Part shown: piece after piece, positions 6,383 to 13,412 of the stretch
Numbering within the stretch: position 1 is the stretch's first letter
How the letters are laid out: each line of letters begins with the position of its first letter
DNA from: HyVt-560 sp964577195
GTDB taxonomy: Bacteria; Pseudomonadota; Gammaproteobacteria; UWMA-0217
NCBI GenBank assembly: GCA_964577195.1
Contig: CAZNYF010000024.1
Location: 1-22,727, forward strand
Direction of reading: 5' to 3'
DNA: 22,727 nt
Position numbers and translations under genes: made by a program
The notes under the pieces: model-generated
Databases searched by the model: none
The model's input: only the letters and a program-made list of their open reading frames with translations
What the model was told of the DNA's origin: nothing

Positions 6383-7699
6383 ATGAGTAGTTTCCTGGAT
6401 TTTCGTATTCAACCCGGCGGGGCGCTAAAAGGTCGCTTGCGAGTGCCAGGTGATAAATCGATTTCTCACCGCTCTATTATGTTGGGTGCGCTCGCCGCGG
6501 GTACCACGCATGTCAGCGGGTTTTTATCGGGTGATGATTGTGTGGCGACTATTGATACCTTTCGCGCAATGGGTGTGTCGATAGAGGGCCCAGATGATGG
6601 CAAGGTCAAAATTCACGGTGTTGGCATGCGCGGATTATCCGCAGCCTCAGCGCCGTTGGATCTGGGTAATTCCGGGACTTCTATGCGACTGCTCAGCGGC
6701 TTGCTTGCGGGTCAGGCTTTTGATTCCACGCTGCAAGGTGATCACTCTCTCAATAAAAGGCCAATGGGACGTGTTACCAAACCCTTGAATTTAATGGGAG
6801 CAAAAATTTCAGCTGAATCTGATGGGACGCCGCCGCTCACGATTTCAGGAGGACAAGTACTGGCAGGGATTCACTACGATATGCCCGTTGCCAGTGCGCA
6901 GGTGAAATCTTCTTTGCTGTTAGCCGGTCTGTATGCGGATGGCGAAACCAGCGTGACTGAGCCTGCACCGACGCGTGATCATAGCGAGAGAATGCTGAGA
7001 GGTTTTGGCTACGAAGTGCGGCGCGAGGGCAGCACCATTAGCCTCACGGGCGGCGGCCAACTCACCGCCACCGACATTGATGTGCCAGCGGATATTTCTT
7101 CTGCGGCGTTTTTTCTGGTTGGCGCGAGCATTGCAGAAGGCTCGGATTTATTGCTTGAGCATGTCGGCATCAATCCCACCCGTACCGGCGTGATCGATAT
7201 TCTTAAATTAATGGGCGCTGATATCACGCTGCAAAACGAGCGGGAAGTGGGCGGCGAGCCGGTTGCCGATCTTCGTGTTCGCAGCGCACCACTCAAAGGT
7301 ATTGATATTCCCGAAGCGCTGGTGCCGCTGGCGATTGATGAATTTCCGGTGTTGTTTGTTGCCGCTGCCTGCGCCTCTGGCGAAACACGACTGAGCGGCG
7401 CAGAAGAGCTGCGGGTGAAAGAAAGCGACCGTATTCAGGTGATGGCGGATGGATTGGTGGCGTGCGGTATTGATGCTCAACCCACAGCTGATGGCATGAT
7501 CATTCAGGGCGGCAGTTTCAGTGGTGGTGAGGTTGACGCACACAGCGATCATCGTATTGCGATGGCGTTTGCGATGGCGGCGTTGCGAAGCAGTCATGAA
7601 ATACTTGTTCACGATTGCCGAAACGTGGATACTTCGTTCCCGAATTTTATTCAGTCATGTGATTCAATTGGCCTGAAGCTGGCAGCGTACGATGTCTAA
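6383..7699 (+). CDS. aroA: 3-phosphoshikimate 1-carboxyvinyltransferase (EPSP synthase)
   Basis: Joins phosphoenolpyruvate to shikimate-3-phosphate, the sixth step of the shikimate pathway, in the cytosol. The 438 residues are full length. Motifs are PGDKSISHRS (22-31), GNSGTSMR (95-102), GDHSLNKRPMGR, SAQVK (171-175), RDHSE (198-202), NPTR (264-267) and LRVKESDR near the C-terminus. GDKS, SAQVK, RDHSE and NPTR are the elements used to define class II EPSP synthases, yet the residue matching E. coli Gly96 is Gly98, not the Ala of the Agrobacterium CP4 enzyme. In Pseudomonas relatives this type is fused behind TyrA; here a stop precedes the ATG, so it is free-standing. No clear Shine-Dalgarno is seen. 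It overlaps cmk by 8 bases. Confidence 0.96.
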   Translation: MSSFLDFRIQPGGALKGRLRVPGDKSISHRSIMLGALAAGTTHVSGFLSGDDCVATIDTFRAMGVSIEGPDDGKVKIHGVGMRGLSAASAPLDLGNSGTSMRLLSGLLAGQAFDSTLQGDHSLNKRPMGRVTKPLNLMGAKISAESDGTPPLTISGGQVLAGIHYDMPVASAQVKSSLLLAGLYADGETSVTEPAPTRDHSERMLRGFGYEVRREGSTISLTGGGQLTATDIDVPADISSAAFFLVGASIAEGSDLLLEHVGINPTRTGVIDILKLMGADITLQNEREVGGEPVADLRVRSAPLKGIDIPEALVPLAIDEFPVLFVAAACASGETRLSGAEELRVKESDRIQVMADGLVACGIDAQPTADGMIIQGGSFSGGEVDAHSDHRIAMAFAMAALRSSHEILVHDCRNVDTSFPNFIQSCDSIGLKLAAYDV

Positions 7700-8387
7700 A
7701 GCACCTGTTATTACCATTGATGGGCCGGGTGGTTCTGGTAAAGGCACGCTGAGTCGACGGTTGGCTAAAAAACTGGGTTGGGATTATCTCGACAGTGGCG
7801 CGATTTATCGTTTGCTTGGGCTGAAAGTGAAACAGTCAAATTTGTCTCTGGATGATATCCCAACGCTAGTTGAAGCAGCTGCCAATCTGGATATCGAGTT
7901 TCGTGATAACGATGTTGGCGATCCGATTACTTTGTTACAAGGTAAGGATGTCAGTGCAGAGCTAAGAACCGAACGAAGTGGTGAGATGGCATCCAAAGTA
8001 GCCATTATTCCCGAAGTTCGCGAGGCGTTAATGCAGCGGCAGCAAGATTTTCGGGTACTACCCGGATTGGTCGCTGATGGTCGTGATATGGGCACGGTGG
8101 TATTTCCCGATGCCGAACTCAAGCTTTTCTTGACCGCCAGTCTGGAAGAACGCGTGAAAAGGCGGCATAAGCAGTTGAAAGAAAAAGGATTTGAGGTTAC
8201 CATCGACGGTCTTTTTCACGAGATCTCAGCTCGCGACGAACGAGATGCCAATCGATCGGCCTCTCCACTGCGTCCTGCTGACGATGCGATTGTCGTCGAT
8301 TGCTCGGATATCCCCATTGATGAAATGGTGGAATGTGCGATGAAATATGTCTCGGAAAGAGATTTGGTGGTGCGATCAACCGATTGA
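7692..8387 (+). CDS. cmk: Cytidylate kinase
   Basis: Phosphorylates CMP and dCMP with ATP, recycling nucleotides for RNA, DNA and phospholipid synthesis. The 231 residues match the usual length. The P-loop GPGGSGKGT spans residues 11-19, followed by DSGAIYR (nucleotide-monophosphate binding), the VADGRDMGTVVFPDAELKLFL block (split here: VADGRDMGTVVFP, DAELKLFLTAS) and the late DERDANRSASPL motif of the CMP-binding region. It overlaps the end of aroA and is translationally coupled to it. rpsA follows after 85 bases. The aroA-cmk-rpsA order is widely kept in gammaproteobacteria. Nothing unusual. Confidence 0.96.
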   Translation: MSKAPVITIDGPGGSGKGTLSRRLAKKLGWDYLDSGAIYRLLGLKVKQSNLSLDDIPTLVEAAANLDIEFRDNDVGDPITLLQGKDVSAELRTERSGEMASKVAIIPEVREALMQRQQDFRVLPGLVADGRDMGTVVFPDAELKLFLTASLEERVKRRHKQLKEKGFEVTIDGLFHEISARDERDANRSASPLRPADDAIVVDCSDIPIDEMVECAMKYVSERDLVVRSTD

Positions 8388-8411
8388 TCTCACTGTACTT
8401 TTAACTTTAAT
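8384..8411 (+). promoter_or_regulatory. Candidate rpsA promoter overlapping the cmk stop codon
   Basis: TTGATC (8384-8389), a 16-base spacer and TTTAAT (8406-8411) form a fair sigma-70 promoter. Transcription would start near 8418 and give a leader of about 55 bases before the rpsA ATG. In E. coli rpsA also has its own promoters in addition to read-through from cmk. Inferred from sequence only. Confidence 0.45.
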
Positions 8412-8451
8412 TGGGTGCCTCGGTGGTCTGTTCTTGATGAACGCAGCCTTG

Positions 8452-8475
8452 GTGTTTTTGGTTTAATTATTCATG
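8452..8475 (+). promoter_or_regulatory. SD-less, AU-rich translation start region of rpsA
   Basis: The bases before the rpsA ATG (TTTTTGGTTTAATTATTC) contain no Shine-Dalgarno sequence. The absence of SD and an AU-rich start region are known for rpsA in gammaproteobacteria, where S1 itself controls translation of its mRNA. A nearly identical stretch stands before the aroA ATG (TTTTCGGTTTAATTAATT, 6365-6382). Confidence 0.45.
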
Positions 8476-10152
8476 TCTGAAAGTTTTGCAGAATTATTTG
8501 AGGAAAGCGTTTCCTTAAGTCAAATGCAGCCCGGTAAAATCATTACCGGTACTGTCATCGATATCACTCCCGACGTTGTGCTTGTCCACGCCGGTCTCAA
8601 GTCAGAGGGTGTTGTCCCTATAGAACAGTTTTATTCACCGAGTGGCGAGCTGGAAGTTGCCATTGGCGACTTGGTGGATGTCACGCTGGAATCAATCGAA
8701 GATGGCCTGGGCGAGACCCGCCTCTCGAGAGAAAAAGCCAAGCGTGAAAAAGCCTGGAAAGTGCTGGAGCAATCTCTGGCTGATGACGAGATCATCAAAG
8801 GTGTTATTACCGGTAAGGTTCGCGGTGGTTTCACTGTTGAGCTGGAAGGCGTACGCGCATTCCTGCCAGGTTCGCTGGTTGATGTTCGTCCGGTTCGCGA
8901 TACGACTTTCCTTGAAGGAAAAGAGCTGGAATTCAAACTGATCAAACTAGATCAGGCACGCAACAACGTGGTTGTTTCCCGTCGTGCTGTGGTTGAGTCT
9001 GAATACAGTGTTGAGCGTGAAGCTCTACTGGAACGTCTCGAAGACGGTCTGGTACTCGAAGGTATCGTTAAGAACCTTACTGATTACGGTGCTTTCCTTG
9101 ACCTCGGTGGTATCGACGGTCTGTTACACATTACTGATATGGCCTGGAAGCGTGTTAAGCATCCTTCTGAAGTCGTTGAAGTCGGTCAGGAAATCAAGGT
9201 TAAGGTGCTTAAGTTTGATAAAGAGCGCAACCGTGTTTCTCTTGGCCTCAAGCAATTGGGTGATGATCCATGGGCTGATCTGGCGCGTCGTTATCCTGAA
9301 GGTTCACGTCTGTTCGGCAAGGTTACCAACATCACTGACTACGGTTGTTTTGTTGAGATCGAAGACGGTGTTGAAGGTTTGGTTCACGTTTCAGAAATGG
9401 ATTGGACTAACAAGAACATCAACCCTGCGAAAGTTGTACATCTGACTCAGGAATGCGAAGTCATGATCCTTGATATCGACGAAGAACGTCGTCGTATTTC
9501 ATTGGGTATGAAGCAATGTATTCCTAACCCATGGGACGATTTTGCAGCTACGCATAACAAAGGCGATCACGTCTCTGGTGCGATCAAGTCAATTACCGAT
9601 TTTGGTATCTTCATTGGCCTGGATGGCGGTATTGATGGACTGGTTCATCTTTCTGACATTTCCTGGAATGAAGCGGGTGAAGAAGCGGTTCGTTCTTACA
9701 CCAAAGGAGATGAGCTTGAGACTGTTGTTCTGGCAGTTGATCCTGAGCGTGAGCGTATTTCACTGGGCGTCAAGCAACTCGATAAAGATCCGTTCTCCAT
9801 GTATATGGTGGCGAATCCTAAGGGCACTATCGTTACCGGTACTGTTACCGAAGTTGATGCTAAGGCAGCAATGATTGATCTGGCAGAATCAGTGGTAGGT
9901 ATTTTACGTGCTTCTGAGTTATCTAGAGATCGTGTTGAAGATGCATCCACTGTGCTTAAAGTGGGCGATACAGTAGAAGCTAAGTCTATCGGTGTTGATC
10001 GAAAGCAACGCGCAATTTCGCTTTCCATTAAGGCTAAGGACAACGATGATGAGCGTAGCACCATGCGTGAGTACAGCAACCAGTCGGTTGGTAGTAGCTC
10101 CATGGCGGACGCTCTGAAGGATCTTAAATCGAAAATGGATGATACCGAGTAA
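8473..10152 (+). CDS. rpsA: 30S ribosomal protein S1
   Basis: Largest small-subunit ribosomal protein; binds mRNA and helps initiation on structured or SD-poor messages. The 559 residues match E. coli S1 (557). Six S1/OB-fold repeats can be followed: about 20-86, 105-170, 190-260, 275-347, 360-434 and 447-515. The central ones carry the clear repeat signature (NLTDYGAFLDLGGIDGLLHITDM; NITDYGCFVEIEDGVEGLVHVSEM, each split at its centre in other repeats; SITDFGIFIGLDGGIDGLVH). The first two are more divergent, as expected for the ribosome-binding part. It is followed by a strong hairpin terminator and then ihfB. Leader features suggest autoregulation. Confidence 0.97.
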   Translation: MSESFAELFEESVSLSQMQPGKIITGTVIDITPDVVLVHAGLKSEGVVPIEQFYSPSGELEVAIGDLVDVTLESIEDGLGETRLSREKAKREKAWKVLEQSLADDEIIKGVITGKVRGGFTVELEGVRAFLPGSLVDVRPVRDTTFLEGKELEFKLIKLDQARNNVVVSRRAVVESEYSVEREALLERLEDGLVLEGIVKNLTDYGAFLDLGGIDGLLHITDMAWKRVKHPSEVVEVGQEIKVKVLKFDKERNRVSLGLKQLGDDPWADLARRYPEGSRLFGKVTNITDYGCFVEIEDGVEGLVHVSEMDWTNKNINPAKVVHLTQECEVMILDIDEERRRISLGMKQCIPNPWDDFAATHNKGDHVSGAIKSITDFGIFIGLDGGIDGLVHLSDISWNEAGEEAVRSYTKGDELETVVLAVDPERERISLGVKQLDKDPFSMYMVANPKGTIVTGTVTEVDAKAAMIDLAESVVGILRASELSRDRVEDASTVLKVGDTVEAKSIGVDRKQRAISLSIKAKDNDDERSTMREYSNQSVGSSSMADALKDLKSKMDDTE

Positions 10153-10165
10153 ACTCGGTTTGGGA

Positions 10166-10199
10166 AATCCGGGTTCATTGATTGAACCCGGATTTGTTT
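10166..10199 (+). terminator. Hairpin terminator after rpsA
   Basis: AATCCGGGTTCA (10166-10177) and TGAACCCGGATT (10183-10194) pair perfectly over 12 bp around the loop TTGAT, and the T-rich run TGTTTC follows. It lies 14 bases after the rpsA stop. It should end most rpsA transcripts or attenuate entry into ihfB. Confidence 0.8.
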
Positions 10200-10240
10200 C
10201 TGACATAACTTTCAAGAGATTCTGAGAGAGAGCTTTTCGT

Positions 10241-10543
10241 ATGACTAAATCTGATTTGATCGAAAGACTGGTTGGTCGACAGCCTCATCTGCATGGCAAG
10301 GATGTTGAGTTAGCCGTCAAAATTCTGGTTGAGCAATTGAGCCAGACATTGTCTGATGGCGATCGAATTGAAATCCGTGGATTTGGAAGTTTTTCACTAC
10401 ATTTTAGAGCGCCACGTGCAGGTCGAAACCCCAAGACGGGTGAGTCGGTTCATCTTAGCGGTAAGCATGTCCCGCATTTTAAGCCGGGCAAACAGCTGCG
10501 CGAACGGGTGATGGATTCGGTGGGTCAGACAATTCAGGAATAA
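10241..10543 (+). CDS. ihfB: Integration host factor subunit beta
   Basis: The DNA-bending nucleoid protein pairs with IHF-alpha and acts in recombination, replication and sigma-54 promoter activation. The 100 residues start MTKSDLIERLVGRQPHL and contain the dimerising helices, then RIEIRGFGSFSLHFRAPRAGRNPKTGE, the DNA-bending arm with the intercalating Pro (RNPKTG) and the C-terminal HFKPGKQLRERV. The purine-rich GAGAGAGAG serves as ribosome-binding region. The position right after rpsA is conserved in gammaproteobacteria. No promoter was assigned in the 88-base gap; read-through past the rpsA terminator is possible. Confidence 0.96.
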   Translation: MTKSDLIERLVGRQPHLHGKDVELAVKILVEQLSQTLSDGDRIEIRGFGSFSLHFRAPRAGRNPKTGESVHLSGKHVPHFKPGKQLRERVMDSVGQTIQE

Positions 10544-10568
10544 TCTGAGTTTAAACCGACTAAATAAA

Positions 10569-10859
10569 ATGAAGGCGCTGTTCTATCTGACTATTCTCAT
10601 CATTGCTGCCGTTGTGGCAATGTTCTTTGCGGTACTTAATCCCGGTGAAGTGGAGCTCAATCTCTATTTCACGAAATTTAATTTACCCTTCGCAACAACC
10701 ATTATCCTCAGTATGTTCTTCGGCGTATTACTGGGTTTTGTAGTGAGCGCAATGGGCTTGCTGGGAAAAGCCAGCGAAATACGCAAACTCAATAAACAAA
10801 AGCGAGATTTGCAAACCGAGCTCAATCTTTTAAGAAAGCAGCCTATCGAGGATTCCTGA
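10569..10859 (+). CDS. lapA: Lipopolysaccharide assembly protein A
   Basis: Small inner-membrane protein of the LapA (DUF1049) family, which works with LapB in controlling LPS synthesis. The 96 residues contain two membrane spans (about 4-22 and 39-64) separated by the family stretch NPGEVELNLYFTKFNLPFAT. They end in a charged coiled-coil tail (EIRKLNKQKRDLQTELNLLRKQ) on the cytoplasmic side. The gene ends one base before lapB and clearly shares its operon. Expected location after ihfB. Confidence 0.9.
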   Translation: MKALFYLTILIIAAVVAMFFAVLNPGEVELNLYFTKFNLPFATTIILSMFFGVLLGFVVSAMGLLGKASEIRKLNKQKRDLQTELNLLRKQPIEDS

Positions 10860-10860
10860 G

Positions 10861-12120
10861 TTGGAACCCTTGTTTTGGTTGTTGTTACCTGTCGCAGCTG
10901 CCTCGGGCTGGTATATGGCGAGCCGAAAATACGATAAATCTACGTCTGGTTTCTCTGTCCCTAAGTTTTCGACGCCAAAATTCTCAAGTTCAAAAAATTC
11001 TAAAGGTAGCGGCAAAGATTCTGAAAGCAGTAAATCCTATGCGAATCAGTGTATTCAAGGGCTAAACTACCTGCTCAGCGAGCAATCAGATAAAGCCATT
11101 CAGCTATTGGTTGAGATGGTTGATATTGATGAAGATACGGTCGAAACGCATTTGGTGTTGGGGAGTTTATTTCGACGTCGTGGTGAGGTGGATCGTGCTA
11201 TTCGGATTCATCAAAACGTCATTGCAAGGCCATCACTGTCAGCAGCACAACGCAACGCTGCGATGCTACAACTGGGTATAGATTACTTGAAATCGGGATT
11301 GCTGGATCGTGCCGAATCAATACTCCTGCAATTGGCAGATTCAGACTCAGGAAATCCAGAAGTGTATCGTTATCTGCGCAATCTTTATGAGCAGGAAAAA
11401 GAATGGGAGAAAGCCGTCAAGATGGCGAAATTGCTGCAGAAAACGTGCAAAGTGCCGCAGCATTCACGCATTGCGCACTACTACTGCGAGTTGGTGGAGC
11501 AATGTGTTCGCAACAAGAAAATGGATTTGGCCAATAGTACGGTAAAACGCGCGCTGGCAAGCGATCCTGAGTGTATCCGGGCGCACATTCAAGCGGGAGA
11601 TATTAATGCCGCGCAAGGTAACGGCAAGGCCGCTATCAAACACTTTAGGGCGGCACTCAAAAAGGATCGAAATTTCTCGCCGATTGTCTTGAAGCATCTC
11701 CATGATCTTTTCAGCAAAAAAGATTTACTGCCGCAGTTTCCCGCATTTGTTCACGAGTATGCTGACTATCGGCGAGACGCAGCAGCACGATTTTTTCTCA
11801 TCAAAACTCATCTAGCGCTGGGTGATACAGAGGAAGTCGATGAATTATTGCATGAAGAATTAAGCCGCGAAGAAGCCTCCCCGTATATCATCAAGTCCTA
11901 TCTTGAGAAAATGCGCGATACCACCAAAGGTGAAATTCAAGCTTCTTTTGAGGCGCTGGGAAGAGTGCTGGAAACACGCCTTTCCAGTAACATGGCGTGC
12001 CATTGTACGCATTGCGGTTTCGAATCCAATACTGTTTTTTGGCAATGCCCTGGTTGTCAAAGCTGGGGTTCTGTTCGACCCTACCAAAATCCGTTGGAGT
12101 ACACATGGTTAGATGTCTAA
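10861..12120 (+). CDS. lapB: Lipopolysaccharide assembly protein B (TPR, rubredoxin-like)
   Basis: Anchored TPR protein that brings FtsH to LpxC and so sets the rate of lipid A synthesis. The TTG start gives EPLFWLLLPVAAASGWYMASRK, the N-terminal anchor typical of LapB (family: LLPVAAAYGWYMG). GAGGA lies about 10 bases upstream. Several TPR units follow (residues 55-340). The C-terminal zinc module is visible as CTHCGF (Cys382, Cys385) and CPGC (Cys396, Cys399). At 419 residues it exceeds E. coli LapB (389), mainly through a Ser/Lys-rich linker (about 31-60, with the repeated motif PKFS) between the anchor and the first TPR. The gene overlaps the pyrF remnant by 16 bases. Confidence 0.93.
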   Translation: MEPLFWLLLPVAAASGWYMASRKYDKSTSGFSVPKFSTPKFSSSKNSKGSGKDSESSKSYANQCIQGLNYLLSEQSDKAIQLLVEMVDIDEDTVETHLVLGSLFRRRGEVDRAIRIHQNVIARPSLSAAQRNAAMLQLGIDYLKSGLLDRAESILLQLADSDSGNPEVYRYLRNLYEQEKEWEKAVKMAKLLQKTCKVPQHSRIAHYYCELVEQCVRNKKMDLANSTVKRALASDPECIRAHIQAGDINAAQGNGKAAIKHFRAALKKDRNFSPIVLKHLHDLFSKKDLLPQFPAFVHEYADYRRDAAARFFLIKTHLALGDTEEVDELLHEELSREEASPYIIKSYLEKMRDTTKGEIQASFEALGRVLETRLSSNMACHCTHCGFESNTVFWQCPGCQSWGSVRPYQNPLEYTWLDV

Positions 12121-12416
12121 AACCGGCCATCGTTGCACTTGGGCATTCTAAGGATGCTTCCGATCTGGTAACTCAATATGCGTTATTGGCAAAAGCCGCA
12201 GGTGCTGATGGAGTCGTATGTTCTGCACAGGAAGTAACCCCGGGAATTCGTCCTGAGGGAACTGATGCCAATGGTCAGAGTCGAATAATGACTCTTGCCA
12301 GGGCAATGTCAGCAGCTAGCGATTACCTCGTCATCGGTCGTCCGATAACTCGGGCAGCTGATCCCAAAGAAGCTCTATCTGAGATCCAGCTCTCACTAGA
12401 GAATGCGGGTGTTTGA
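12105..12416 (+). pseudogene. pyrF: Orotidine 5'-phosphate decarboxylase remnant with two in-frame deletions
   Basis: Complete PyrF proteins have about 230 residues; this frame has 103. It starts MVRCLKPAIVAL, resembling the N-terminal first strand (typically .P.IVALD), and jumps to what aligns with the middle of PyrF (ALGHSKDASDLV, then AGADGVVCSAQE). It continues directly to VTPGIRPEG, where family members carry about 14 further residues between CSAQE and the TPGIRP motif. The end (SDYLVIGRPITRAADP) is normal. The missing part includes the catalytic Lys/Asp cluster (DLKFHDIPNT in E. coli), so it cannot decarboxylate OMP. Both gaps keep the frame. The location behind lapB is the ancestral one. 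A working copy must exist elsewhere, or the cell needs uracil. Confidence 0.82.
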
Positions 12417-12486
12417 TAGTCTGCCCTTCAATTAATAGCAGCTTTCGCTGTTTATCCGAATGAAATCTAAGGAAAACTCTAACGCT

Positions 12487-13377
12487 ATGCCACAAAAAAT
12501 TCGCAAAGCTGTCTTTCCCGTGGCGGGGATGGGCACTCGATTCTTACCAGCTACCAAGGCAAATCCCAAAGAAATGTTACCCGTGGTGGATAAGCCACTG
12601 GTGCAATATGCTGCTGAAGAAGCCGTCGCCGCTGGGATTACCGAGCTAATCTTCATTATTGGACGCAATAAGCTTTCGATTCCGGATCACTTTGATAAAG
12701 CCTACGAGCTGGAGGCTGAGCTGGAAGCGCGGGGAAAAGAGAAAATGCTTAAGGAAGTGCGCGGCATCTTGCCCCCGAATGTTACCTGTATTTATATTCG
12801 CCAGGCCGAAGCGTTGGGACTAGGTCATGCAGTACTGTGTGCCAAATCGGTGGTTGGTGATGAGCCTTTTGCCGTCATCCTCGCTGACGATATGATCGCA
12901 CCCAAAAATGGTCTATCCGGTATTGCCGAAATGGTTGAAATCTACAACTACCATGGTTGTTCTGTGCTCGGCAGTGAGCGAGTACCAGAGGAAGATGTAT
13001 CGCGCTATGGCGTTGTTTCTGCGACTGAAGCGGGCGAACGCTTGTGGCATGTGAATGGCATTGTTGAAAAACCTCCGGTTGAAGAAGCGCCCTCCAATAT
13101 CGCAGTGGTAGGTCGCTATATTCTGACACCGCATATTTTCGAGTTGATTGAAAAGACTCCAAAAGGGGCGGGTGGAGAAATCCAGCTTACCGATGCGATT
13201 GCCGCATTGCTCAAATCGGAACGAGTCCTCGCTTACGAGTTTGAAGGCACTCGCTACGATTGTGGTGACAAACTGGGTTATCTGCAGGCAACGGTAGAAT
13301 ATGCATTGCGTCACCCAGAGTTAAAGCATGAATTTGCAGAATACTTGAAAGAACTCAATCCTGACGATTTTCTGTAG
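12487..13377 (+). CDS. galU: UTP-glucose-1-phosphate uridylyltransferase
   Basis: Makes UDP-glucose for LPS, capsule, glucans and galactose use. The nucleotidyltransferase fold is evident from KAVFPVAGMGTRFLPATKANPKEMLP (nucleotide-binding start, split as KAVFPVAGMGTRFLP and ATKANPKEMLP), the LGLGHAVLCAK and PFAVILADDMI blocks, GVVEKP-like GIVEKPPVEEAPS, and GGEIQLTDAI. The Met at 12487 gives a 296-residue protein with a normal short N-terminus. An earlier in-frame Met at 12460 would add nine residues and has no ribosome-binding site, while AAGGAAAA precedes the chosen start at a rather long spacing. The gene ends just before a REP-like palindrome shared with the convergent kinase gene. Confidence 0.93.
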   Translation: MPQKIRKAVFPVAGMGTRFLPATKANPKEMLPVVDKPLVQYAAEEAVAAGITELIFIIGRNKLSIPDHFDKAYELEAELEARGKEKMLKEVRGILPPNVTCIYIRQAEALGLGHAVLCAKSVVGDEPFAVILADDMIAPKNGLSGIAEMVEIYNYHGCSVLGSERVPEEDVSRYGVVSATEAGERLWHVNGIVEKPPVEEAPSNIAVVGRYILTPHIFELIEKTPKGAGGEIQLTDAIAALLKSERVLAYEFEGTRYDCGDKLGYLQATVEYALRHPELKHEFAEYLKELNPDDFL

Positions 13378-13386
13378 CGATCTATT

Positions 13387-13412
13387 GTAGGAGCCGCGTA
13401 GCGCGCTCCTAC
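13387..13412. repeat. REP-like palindrome, likely bidirectional terminator
   Basis: GTAGGAGC (13387-13394) and GCTCCTAC (13405-13412) are exact complements around the GC-rich centre CGCGTAGCGC. The sequence strongly resembles the REP elements common in Pseudomonas and relatives (GTAGGAGCG...). It lies 9 bases after galU stop and contains the stop codon of the convergent kinase gene. It may end transcription from both sides. Confidence 0.65.

Noticed and set aside
7208..7612. 134-codon minus-strand ORF inside aroA
   Set aside because: Antisense shadow of a conserved enzyme gene; no family likeness and no ribosome-binding site.
8972..9445. 157-codon plus-strand ORF overlapping rpsA in another frame
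   Set aside because: The hydrophobic, repetitive composition is the frame-shifted image of the S1 repeats; no independent evidence.
11997..12104. Extended 139-codon version of the pyrF remnant starting inside lapB
   Set aside because: The first 36 codons are an out-of-frame reading of the conserved LapB zinc module; PyrF-like sequence starts only at the ATG at 12105.
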